From NCBI GenBank assembly GCA_041166745.1, contig JBEEGH010000034.1, forward strand, positions 1-64,000: a stretch of DNA of 64,000 bases, written 5' to 3'. How positions within the stretch are numbered: the stretch's first letter is position 1; every line of letters begins with the position of its first letter. Below the pieces are notes generated by a model. That model had not been told where the DNA came from. It did no database searches and saw nothing but the letters and a program-made list of their open reading frames with translations. The stretch comes from DASUCS01 sp041166745 (lineage in GTDB: Bacteria > Actinomycetota > Acidimicrobiia > Acidimicrobiales > JACDCH01). The position numbers and the translations under genes were made by a program. This document shows positions 16,548 to 24,396 of this stretch, piece after piece.

Positions 16548-19500
16548 TCATGCACCGTTGATGCGCTGGAGCACTGCCTCCCATGCCAACAACTGGGACT
16601 TGGGCGATGCGGGATTGAGCCGCGCCGCCTCCGCCGAGGCAAGCACCTGACCGACCTGGGTGTCGGCGATCTTGTCACCGTTGGTGTCGACCAGCTGCGT
16701 CCAGCGCAGCGAACCGTGAGCGACATTGAGCCACGTCGCCATCAGCTGCCGGAGCATGATTTCCTTGTCGGCCAACACCGGCTTGCTGCTGAGGAGATCG
16801 CGGGCTTGCGCAGAGGTGTTGGCCACTGCGATCGAGGAGTTGAACACCCGGCTCATGTGCCGGACGATCTCCAAGTAGCACGCGGTTGTGGTAGCCGGCA
16901 GCACGTTCGTGCTCTTCTTCGTCACGTCGTACTGGTTGTACCAATAGCCCGGGGTCCGCACGGTGGTGTCGACGCCCGTGACCACGACCCAGATGTCGTC
17001 GTTGACACTGCCGCTGTCGTCATCGGTCACGCTGAGACCGACGTGATACATGCACGGCTGTGTCCATGTGTGCGTCACTTGACTCAGCACGTTGACTCGC
17101 GGTTGCACCGACGGGCTGGGGAACGGGTCGTTGTTCGGTGGGTTCACCCGCGACTTGTCCGACATCGTAGAGGTGTCGAACCGGTTGAGCAGGTCCCAGT
17201 CCCACAGGTGGGTGAGGTCGTCGCTACCCGGATCGTTCGAGTTGGCTCGCAATGTGAGCGCGCTCCCAGATCGGGTCAGGAACGTCGCCGTCTCGAGCAC
17301 CGCGTTGTCGCCGGGGCCGTCGGCCAGCACGGTGCCGGTCTCGTTGATCGCCGTCGTCGGTAGCACGTTGCGCACGGTGGCGACCGCGGACTCGCTGTCC
17401 GAGCCGAGGTCGTCGTCCCTGACCGTCACGCCGATGGTGAAGGGGCCGTTGTCGCCGTAGGTGAGCGTGGCGGTGAACTCGCGTTCCCCAACCGGCAGCG
17501 TGACCACCGAGTTCGCGTAGAGCGGGTTGCCCCAGGTGATAGTCACGGTGTGCTGATCGAGCAGCCCTGGGTCGACGAAGGAGCCTTTGAGAGCCACGGT
17601 CCCGCCCTCGTCGACAGTGATCGGGGCGATCGCCGCGCAGGATCGGCCCGGAGGCGCGCTGGCAAGGCCTTGTGGATCGAGCGTCGAGCAGACGTCCGGT
17701 GCCACGTTGTTCACGGTCACGGTCTTGTCGACGGCGCTGAGGCCCGTGTCGTCGTCGGACACCTCGAGCGTGATGAGCTTGGCGTCGCTCGCGGTGCCGG
17801 TCGGGTCGTCGTCCGCGAACTCATGGGCCACCGTGGTCGAGAGCAGACCCGCGGGTACGACCTGCTCGCTGTCGAACGTGCCGTCGTGGTTCCAGTCGAC
17901 CCGAACGAGGTGGGTGTCGCGCGTTCCGGGGTCGGCGAACGACACGAAGTAGTTGACGGTGCTGCCCTCGTCGACGCTCGTCGGCGAGAGGCTCGTCGAC
18001 GTGGCCGCCGGCGCGACGTTCATGATCGTCACCGAACCTGTGGCCGATCGCGAGCCACGATCGTCATCGGTGACGGTCGCTCGGAAGCCGACGACGTCAG
18101 ACGTCGTACCGGTGGGATCGTCGTCCACGTAGGTGTGCGAGAAGCTGCCGGTGCCGAGCGGGACCGTGACAACCGTTCCATCTCCCCACTCGATGCGGAC
18201 GGTGTGGGTGTCGAGCACGCCGACGTCCGTGACGCCGACGGTCAACACGGCGATTCCGCCTTCGTTTACCGCGGCACGATCGAGCGACGCGGTGACATTG
18301 GGTCTGGCATTCAGTACGCGGACTGCCGCGGTGTCGGGCACGACACCCGCGGAGGTCGCGGCAATGATGTAGAGGTCGGATGATGTGCCGGACGGGGCGT
18401 CATCGACATAGGCATGGGCGACGGAGAAGCCTTGCTCGCCGACGTCGAGGGTCTCGGCGCTGGTGCTGCCGTCCGCCCACGCGACGTTCACCAAGCGACT
18501 GCCGTCGCTCGCGAGGAGCGCCCGATTGAACGACACGTCGAGGGTGACGCTGCTGCCCTCGACGACGACACCGGGAGCAACGGTCGCGCTGAGCACCAAC
18601 GGAGGCGGCGGCGGAACGATGGGCGTGGAGCCGCCCGCGCCTTCGTCTGGATCGTCTGCTCCGGGCTCGAACTGATTCGCCGGAGCGGCGAGCAGGTCGG
18701 CAGGTACACCGCTGCACACGTCGCTCGTGAGAGGAGCGCCGGTGGCCAAATTCCAGAAGGCGGTGAGTGCGTCGGCCGCGCTCTGCTGCGGATTCGAGAA
18801 GTTCCACTCCGAGCCGAGCACGAACTGCTGCCCGAACACCGTGAGGTCGAGCGCGAGATCTGCCTTGTTCTCGCCCAGCAGGCTGAGCTGCAGGCTGGCT
18901 TCGGCGCAATCAAGCGCGAAAAGGGGTGGTGGGTCGTCGTCGGCCAAGAAATCGCGGACGAGATCGACCAGCTCCGAGAGGTTCAAGCCACCGACGTCGA
19001 GGCCCAGAGTCGCCATGCCGTCGGTGATGAACTTCTCGACCTGACCCTTCACCTCGGTCAACGTGCAGGTGTGATCGCCGGCGTACGCCGCTGGGAACAG
19101 CGTGGCGCAGACCCCGCCGATGTTCACAGCGGGGAACAACGTGCAGTTGTTGTTGCCATCGACGAATCCGATGCACACCGCCGGGAACTCGAGCCGCGTC
19201 GGGATCTTGAAGAAATCGACCGTGAAGGTGTGCACGTTCGGGTCCAGCCACGCGCCGGGTACCCCCGGCACCAGCAGCAGCGGCAGCTTCGTCCAGCACT
19301 CGTCATCACTCGTATGAGGCAGGCCATCGAGACCGTTCCGCACCGTGCCGAGCGAGGACGTGGGAGTGAATGGCCCGTCTGCGTTGAACAAGCCGAGGTC
19401 GATGCGATAGCAGGTGCGAGCCGCGGGGACCCAGGTCCCCGGAACCCGGTTCAGGTGGACACCATTGAGGACCTGGTCCAGGTTCACGCTGACACCGCGG

Positions 19501-22500
19501 TCTTCGAGATCGTCGAGCATCGACTGCGCGTCGGCCGCGAGATCTTCGAGCCAGTTGGGTACATCGATGTTGACGACCCCGACACCCGGAACGTTGATGT
19601 CGAGTGCCTCGAGGCGCGACGGCAGGGAAAGCAGCACCTGGAGCGGATCACCGTCGCTCATGTCGCCGAGCACGTCGTCGATGAACTGGACGACAACCGA
19701 GAAGCTGTCGAGGTACGGCGCAGTGAGATCCGCCACCTTGTCGGCGAGATCAGGATCACCACCGAGATCGGTCGACGAGTCGGCGAAGACGATGTGCAAC
19801 GACAAGTTCGGGTTGAACGCGCTCGGGTCCTTGAGCAGGGCCAATGGGTCACTGGTGCCGAGCGTGTGCAGCTCGGCATCTACTACCGCGTTGAATCCGA
19901 GGATCTGGAGGCGACCGAAGAATTGGAACGCGGTCGGTTCGATCGACAGCGCGAGCTGGCCAGACGCGAGCGGCGCCGCCGGCGGGCCGATCTCGACGCC
20001 GCCGGACAAGCGGAGGTATTGCTGACTCAGCGTGAGCCGCAACGCGAGCGCGAGATCGTCCATGCGGAACGGGATCGCGGGGTTGAGATCGAAGCCCGCG
20101 AGGAAGCCGTCGGCGATGATGCCGTTCGGGGTGAGCTGCAACAGCACGCCTGCTACGCAGCCGTTGACCTTGTTCGCCGGGCACAACGCTCCGTCAGGTG
20201 GCGCTGGCGTCGGCGAGAAGCTGTTCGGATCACAGTTCGGCGCGGCTGGCGGCGCGGCATTCGTCGGATTGATGTAGAGGTCGCCGCGAATGACGATGCC
20301 GATCGGGATGCACAACCGCTGCACGCCCAACGGTGACAACGAGAATTCCAGGTTGCGCAGCGCGATGTTCGGGATGGCGGCCGCGACCGACGCCGGCAGC
20401 GGCGGTGCTCCGAACAGCGGCGCAAGCGTCTGGTTCAGCGCCAGCAAGTCGGCGACGGCCAATTGGTTCGTCGACGCGCGGACACCACCGAAGCTCGGCG
20501 TGGCGATGAACCCAATGGGGGTGGGCGCGGGCGTGATGGAGACACCCATCTGGAGCGCGCCGCTGAAGTTGGTGTTGCCGATGTCGATGCTGGCGAGAAC
20601 GCCCACCTCAAAGGTCACGGTCGAGGGTGGCGTCACCTTCATGACGAGATCGAGACCCATCTGGCGGAGGGCGAACGCGTCGATGCCGAAGGGATGCCAG
20701 CCCTCGATCTCGTTGGCCGAGGTGATGCGGCCACCGATGAAGAGCTCGATGCCATCCGCCTCGAGTGAGATCCCGCCTTCGACGGTCACGACGAGCTGAT
20801 CCATGCAGAAGTTCTCGGTGACCACGGACGGGAGGGCCGGCGGCGCGTTCAGCACCAACCGGTCGGCCGGTCGGATGACCCCGCCCGGAATCGGGCAGCT
20901 GGCCGGGTTGGGTGTGGCCACCGGGAGTCCGGTGTCCAAGCCGATGGCGGCGAGGCCGTTGGCGATGTCCTGGTCGAGGCCCTGCTTGACGAGCAGCGTC
21001 ATCGAGCCACCAACGGTGAGGGAGATCGAGGGTGTCGGCGTGAGCTGTGCCGACAGGCCGAGGTGCAGGCTGGCGGCATCGATGAACCACGGCAGCGCGG
21101 CGGGGTCGGCGACGAGATAGAGGTTGACGGCGAATCCGGTCGCCACTCCCGGCATCGGGATCGTGCCGGTGAGCTGCACGTCGGGCTGCACGCCCAGCTT
21201 GTGGATGAGATCGCCGATGGGGTCGGGCAACGTCAGCCGGCCGATGGCCTGCACCCCCGCGGGGATGTCAGGAAGGTCGGCGCCGTCGACCAGCAGCGGA
21301 TCGAACCAGTCGCGCAAGGTCTGGGTCCGATCAGGACTGGACGGATCGAGTGGCGCCGTGCTGAACACGAAGCCGAGCTCGGCGCCATCGCCGATCAGCG
21401 TGAAGTCCGGCTCGATCGGAACGCCGAGCACGTCCGACAACTTGACCGTCGACGACGGTCGCACGCCGATGGTGAACCGCGGGTCGCCTGTGCTCGGGAA
21501 CTCGGCCGAGAAGAGGAAGCTGAGCACCAGCGGGTTCGGCCCGAGCAGGGGCGCGGTGATGCTGGTGACGGCGTCGATGTCAACGCCGTCACCATCCACT
21601 CGCACGGTCAGCTCGGCTGGTCCGAACCCACTCGTCTTCACCTGATCGGGAAGCGAGGCAAGGAAGTCGATGGCGCCGAACGCGGTGAGCATGTCGGCGA
21701 TGGTGACCGTCGTCTCCAGCTTGACGGTGAGCTCCGCGCTCGGGTCCGCACCGCCGACGAGTATGAGCGACGCCGACGCCACTTCGGTGCCGACTTGGAT
21801 GCGACCCGACAAGGTGGCCTCGGCACTGACGGTGCCGCCCAGAGACGACACCGTGACCTCGACGCCTGCGTCGAGGATGTCGAGGAACGCGATACCAAAG
21901 GGATGCGACCACGTCTGCGCGAGTCGCAACGACAGGGTCAACGAGAAGTCGCCCGTGCCCGGTAGGGCGGCGAAGACACCCTCGGCCGCGAGATGCACAT
22001 CACCGTCGCCGAGATCGACGGTGATGTCAGGCAACGACGCACCGAACTCGATCGTGTCGTCGGTCGGCGCCGGTCCTCCCGCGTCGAACCGCAGGAACAG
22101 CTCCCAATCGCCAGTCGACGGCCACGCCAGCGACGAGCCCGGTTGGAGACCGGCGAGCGCGGCGAAGAGATCGGTCAACGCCGGCGGCGGGCCGACGGTG
22201 GTGCTCGGCAACTCCGCGGTGAGCTCGAAACCGTCGAGCGACGGATCCGTACCGCCATCGGCCAGCGAACCAAGGCTGAAGTCGAGCGTTCCGTGTAGGT
22301 GAGCGACCGTGTTGGGCCCGTCGGGCGTGATGCCGATGGTCGCGAGCGCGTCCGCGAACGGTGCCAGGTCGACGTCGAGGTGCATCTCGAGGGCCCCACC
22401 GAGATGGACCGGGCCAGGCGACGCGTCGTCGAGGAGGTCTGCGAGGAATGCCGTCGCGTCCGGTCCGAGACCGGTCGGATCGAACTCGGCCCCGGTCGGC

Positions 22501-24143
22501 TGCACGGTGACGAAGTTGACGGCCGGAACCGTGAGGTCGGCCGTGAACTGTCCTGCCGGGAACGGCAGCAGGGTGCCGAGGTGGATGCACGGCGGCGCGG
22601 TGGTGCACGTCGGGTCGATCACGCGCAGCCCGGCGAGGAGCGCGCCCGGTCCGGCGCCGTCCCCGTCGGGATCACTGACCGCGAGCAACAGGGTGGCGTC
22701 GAGGGTGTCCGGCGTGGTGATGAAGCTGGGTGTCGGCAACGTCGTGTCGGCGAACGCGCCGAGAATTCGCCGGCCGCCGGAGCTGTCGTAGGTCAGCTCG
22801 AGGTCGTGGACGACGACACTTGCGAGCTCGCTCGGCGTGAACGATGCGTCGAATGCCCCGGAGTTGCCGAGCCAGTCGACGGCGTCGTCGAGCGGGATGT
22901 CACCGTCGACATCGATGATGCCCGCGCTGCCCGTGTCGCTGCCGTGGATGCCGATGTGGACGAGCGGCGATGGCGTTGTGATCGGCACGAGCGCGTCGAA
23001 GTCGGCGGCGAACGTGTTCGCGGTGTCGTCGAAGAGGAGATGCAACTTCGTGCCGTCGAATGGCCCCATCCAGTCGAGACCGAATGGCGGGGTGAACGAC
23101 GGCGCGTCGATCGTGACGTCGAGAGTCGCGGCTTCGGCGAGGCTGACGTCGTAGTCGAACGTGTTGGTCACGAGGCTCGGTGGCACGCCAGGCGTTTCGA
23201 TCGTGAAGGAGTCGTGCACATCGAAGCTGGGCGTGTGGTCGGGGGCCGGCCCGAGCCGCAGGTTGAACTCGGGGACGCGATCTTGCAGCCAGCTCGGTAG
23301 CAGGCTCGAGTCGACCGCGAGCGGCCCGTCGAGCGAGAAGTCTGCTGGGTCGAGGCTGTTGACCGCGTTGGTGTCGAACAGCAGCGCCGCGGAGTCGCCG
23401 AGAGAGCCGAGCAACGCGACACCGTCGGCCGGGTCGACGCCGAGGTACTGCAGCGCCTGACTGATCGCCGGCATGCTCGCGAGGTCGACGTCGCCGAGTA
23501 AGCCGGCGACATGGCCGAGCGTGGTCGAGCTGTCGATGCCCAAGAAGTCGACGGCGTTGGTAGGCAGAGCGCTCGGATCGAGAACGGTCGTGCCGGGATC
23601 GGACGCGAACGCGAGGACGACATCGTCGAGCTCGAGCAGCTGGCTGGGAAGCCCGGCGACTTCGCCGAAGCGGCTGTCGATCGCTGACAGCAGTTGGTTG
23701 GTCGCTCGAACGGCGAGAACGATGTGCGGGTTCGTGTCGCCGGCGACCGCTTCGTTCCAGTCGGCCATCAACATCAGCTCGACGGGAACCCCGGCGAAGG
23801 GCGACGTGCCGGTGGGAAAGAGCGAGAGCGGCGCCTGCGTGATGAGCGTGACCACGTCGTGCGCGTTGTCATTGCCGAAGTCGACGGGGATGTCGCCGAT
23901 CGCGCCCAAGCCCGCAATCGGCAGTGGGATGACCGGCGAGGAGTTGCTTCCGAGCGCGGTGACGACCTGATCGAACGTCTGGCCGTCGATGTCGAGGTCT
24001 GCGCCGAGTACGCCGGGAGCGCCGAGCGAGATCGTGTGGGTCGGGGCCGCCTCCGCGGGGCGCGCAACGAAGCTCATGACCACGACAACGGCCAGCACGA
24101 GACCACTGGTGATCGCGGAGCGCGTCCGCAGCCGGCGCGTCAC
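16548..24143 (-). CDS. giant secreted protein with PKD-like repeats and a TPGYW C-terminal domain
   Basis: A 2531-residue exported protein. It has a signal peptide with an RRLRTR N-region, a hydrophobic core (GLVLAVVVVMSFV) and a likely cut after PAEA near residue 32. Residues 33 to about 1830 are beta-rich, acidic and full of LTL/DLP strands with a few cysteine pairs; no family is recognised. A proline linker (IVPPPPPLVL) leads to about five PKD/Ig-like repeats of roughly 100 residues (about 1848-2390), each with VDEG and WGDGT-like strands and a DDDP(S/T)GT loop. The last 135 residues begin RTPGYWYNQ and contain a calcium-loop-like DTNGDKIADT. There is no LPXTG motif or C-terminal helix, so the anchor is unclear. 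The GTG start overlaps the stop of a 52-residue gene (GTGA). Confidence 0.85.
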   Translation of the reverse strand: MTRRLRTRSAITSGLVLAVVVVMSFVARPAEAAPTHTISLGAPGVLGADLDIDGQTFDQVVTALGSNSSPVIPLPIAGLGAIGDIPVDFGNDNAHDVVTLITQAPLSLFPTGTSPFAGVPVELMLMADWNEAVAGDTNPHIVLAVRATNQLLSAIDSRFGEVAGLPSQLLELDDVVLAFASDPGTTVLDPSALPTNAVDFLGIDSSTTLGHVAGLLGDVDLASMPAISQALQYLGVDPADGVALLGSLGDSAALLFDTNAVNSLDPADFSLDGPLAVDSSLLPSWLQDRVPEFNLRLGPAPDHTPSFDVHDSFTIETPGVPPSLVTNTFDYDVSLAEAATLDVTIDAPSFTPPFGLDWMGPFDGTKLHLLFDDTANTFAADFDALVPITTPSPLVHIGIHGSDTGSAGIIDVDGDIPLDDAVDWLGNSGAFDASFTPSELASVVVHDLELTYDSSGGRRILGAFADTTLPTPSFITTPDTLDATLLLAVSDPDGDGAGPGALLAGLRVIDPTCTTAPPCIHLGTLLPFPAGQFTADLTVPAVNFVTVQPTGAEFDPTGLGPDATAFLADLLDDASPGPVHLGGALEMHLDVDLAPFADALATIGITPDGPNTVAHLHGTLDFSLGSLADGGTDPSLDGFELTAELPSTTVGPPPALTDLFAALAGLQPGSSLAWPSTGDWELFLRFDAGGPAPTDDTIEFGASLPDITVDLGDGDVHLAAEGVFAALPGTGDFSLTLSLRLAQTWSHPFGIAFLDILDAGVEVTVSSLGGTVSAEATLSGRIQVGTEVASASLILVGGADPSAELTVKLETTVTIADMLTAFGAIDFLASLPDQVKTSGFGPAELTVRVDGDGVDIDAVTSITAPLLGPNPLVLSFLFSAEFPSTGDPRFTIGVRPSSTVKLSDVLGVPIEPDFTLIGDGAELGFVFSTAPLDPSSPDRTQTLRDWFDPLLVDGADLPDIPAGVQAIGRLTLPDPIGDLIHKLGVQPDVQLTGTIPMPGVATGFAVNLYLVADPAALPWFIDAASLHLGLSAQLTPTPSISLTVGGSMTLLVKQGLDQDIANGLAAIGLDTGLPVATPNPASCPIPGGVIRPADRLVLNAPPALPSVVTENFCMDQLVVTVEGGISLEADGIELFIGGRITSANEIEGWHPFGIDAFALRQMGLDLVMKVTPPSTVTFEVGVLASIDIGNTNFSGALQMGVSITPAPTPIGFIATPSFGGVRASTNQLAVADLLALNQTLAPLFGAPPLPASVAAAIPNIALRNLEFSLSPLGVQRLCIPIGIVIRGDLYINPTNAAPPAAPNCDPNSFSPTPAPPDGALCPANKVNGCVAGVLLQLTPNGIIADGFLAGFDLNPAIPFRMDDLALALRLTLSQQYLRLSGGVEIGPPAAPLASGQLALSIEPTAFQFFGRLQILGFNAVVDAELHTLGTSDPLALLKDPSAFNPNLSLHIVFADSSTDLGGDPDLADKVADLTAPYLDSFSVVVQFIDDVLGDMSDGDPLQVLLSLPSRLEALDINVPGVGVVNIDVPNWLEDLAADAQSMLDDLEDRGVSVNLDQVLNGVHLNRVPGTWVPAARTCYRIDLGLFNADGPFTPTSSLGTVRNGLDGLPHTSDDECWTKLPLLLVPGVPGAWLDPNVHTFTVDFFKIPTRLEFPAVCIGFVDGNNNCTLFPAVNIGGVCATLFPAAYAGDHTCTLTEVKGQVEKFITDGMATLGLDVGGLNLSELVDLVRDFLADDDPPPLFALDCAEASLQLSLLGENKADLALDLTVFGQQFVLGSEWNFSNPQQSAADALTAFWNLATGAPLTSDVCSGVPADLLAAPANQFEPGADDPDEGAGGSTPIVPPPPPLVLSATVAPGVVVEGSSVTLDVSFNRALLASDGSRLVNVAWADGSTSAETLDVGEQGFSVAHAYVDDAPSGTSSDLYIIAATSAGVVPDTAAVRVLNARPNVTASLDRAAVNEGGIAVLTVGVTDVGVLDTHTVRIEWGDGTVVTVPLGTGSFSHTYVDDDPTGTTSDVVGFRATVTDDDRGSRSATGSVTIMNVAPAATSTSLSPTSVDEGSTVNYFVSFADPGTRDTHLVRVDWNHDGTFDSEQVVPAGLLSTTVAHEFADDDPTGTASDAKLITLEVSDDDTGLSAVDKTVTVNNVAPDVCSTLDPQGLASAPPGRSCAAIAPITVDEGGTVALKGSFVDPGLLDQHTVTITWGNPLYANSVVTLPVGEREFTATLTYGDNGPFTIGVTVRDDDLGSDSESAVATVRNVLPTTAINETGTVLADGPGDNAVLETATFLTRSGSALTLRANSNDPGSDDLTHLWDWDLLNRFDTSTMSDKSRVNPPNNDPFPSPSVQPRVNVLSQVTHTWTQPCMYHVGLSVTDDDSGSVNDDIWVVVTGVDTTVRTPGYWYNQYDVTKKSTNVLPATTTACYLEIVRHMSRVFNSSIAVANTSAQARDLLSSKPVLADKEIMLRQLMATWLNVAHGSLRWTQLVDTNGDKIADTQVGQVLASAEAARLNPASPKSQLLAWEAVLQRINGA

Positions 24144-24298
24144 TGACCTGCTCCCGCGGTCGGCACCGACGGCGACATCGCATCCGGCCCGTACGCGTCG
24201 GGATCGTCACCGGACAAATCGCCGAGCAGGTCGACGACGTCGATCACCGGAGTGTCTTCGCCGTCGGTGGTCTCGCTGCGACTGTGTCGCTTTCCCAT
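24140..24298 (-). CDS. 52-residue acidic protein coupled to the giant secreted protein
   Basis: A 52-residue reading frame. The first ten residues are basic (GKRHSRSE), and the rest is acidic with an alternating segment PVIDVVDLLGDLSGDDPD. It has no signal peptide or membrane helix and no family was recognised. ATG 24298 is preceded by GAGGAAGG at 8-9 bases. Its TGA overlaps the GTG of the giant gene, so it could be a translational leader, a chaperone or an immunity-like partner. The coupling and the ribosome site are visible; function is unknown. Confidence 0.6.
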   Translation of the reverse strand: MGKRHSRSETTDGEDTPVIDVVDLLGDLSGDDPDAYGPDAMSPSVPTAGAGQ

Positions 24299-24356
24299 CG
24301 CGCCCGCCTTCCTCGTCCCCGAGGCGAACCTATGACGGGTCATCGCGCGTGCGTGA

Positions 24357-24370
24357 GCGTGTGAACACGC
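24357..24370. promoter_or_regulatory. GCGTGT-GA-ACACGC palindrome between divergent genes
   Basis: Perfect six-base arms around two bases, in the 98-base divergent gap between the 52-residue gene and the LuxR-type regulator. A TACGCT box (24385-24390) stands six bases before the regulator's ATG, so a protein on the palindrome would sit near its -35. It contains one TGTGA half-site but not a full CRP site. Autoregulation is a guess. Confidence 0.3.
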
Positions 24371-24396
24371 AAACCAAGACCATCTACGCTCGAACG

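Noticed and set aside
18414..20336. 640-residue plus-strand frame opposite the giant secreted protein
   Set aside because: Basic, Arg/Glu-rich shadow of the acidic coding strand with no family signature.
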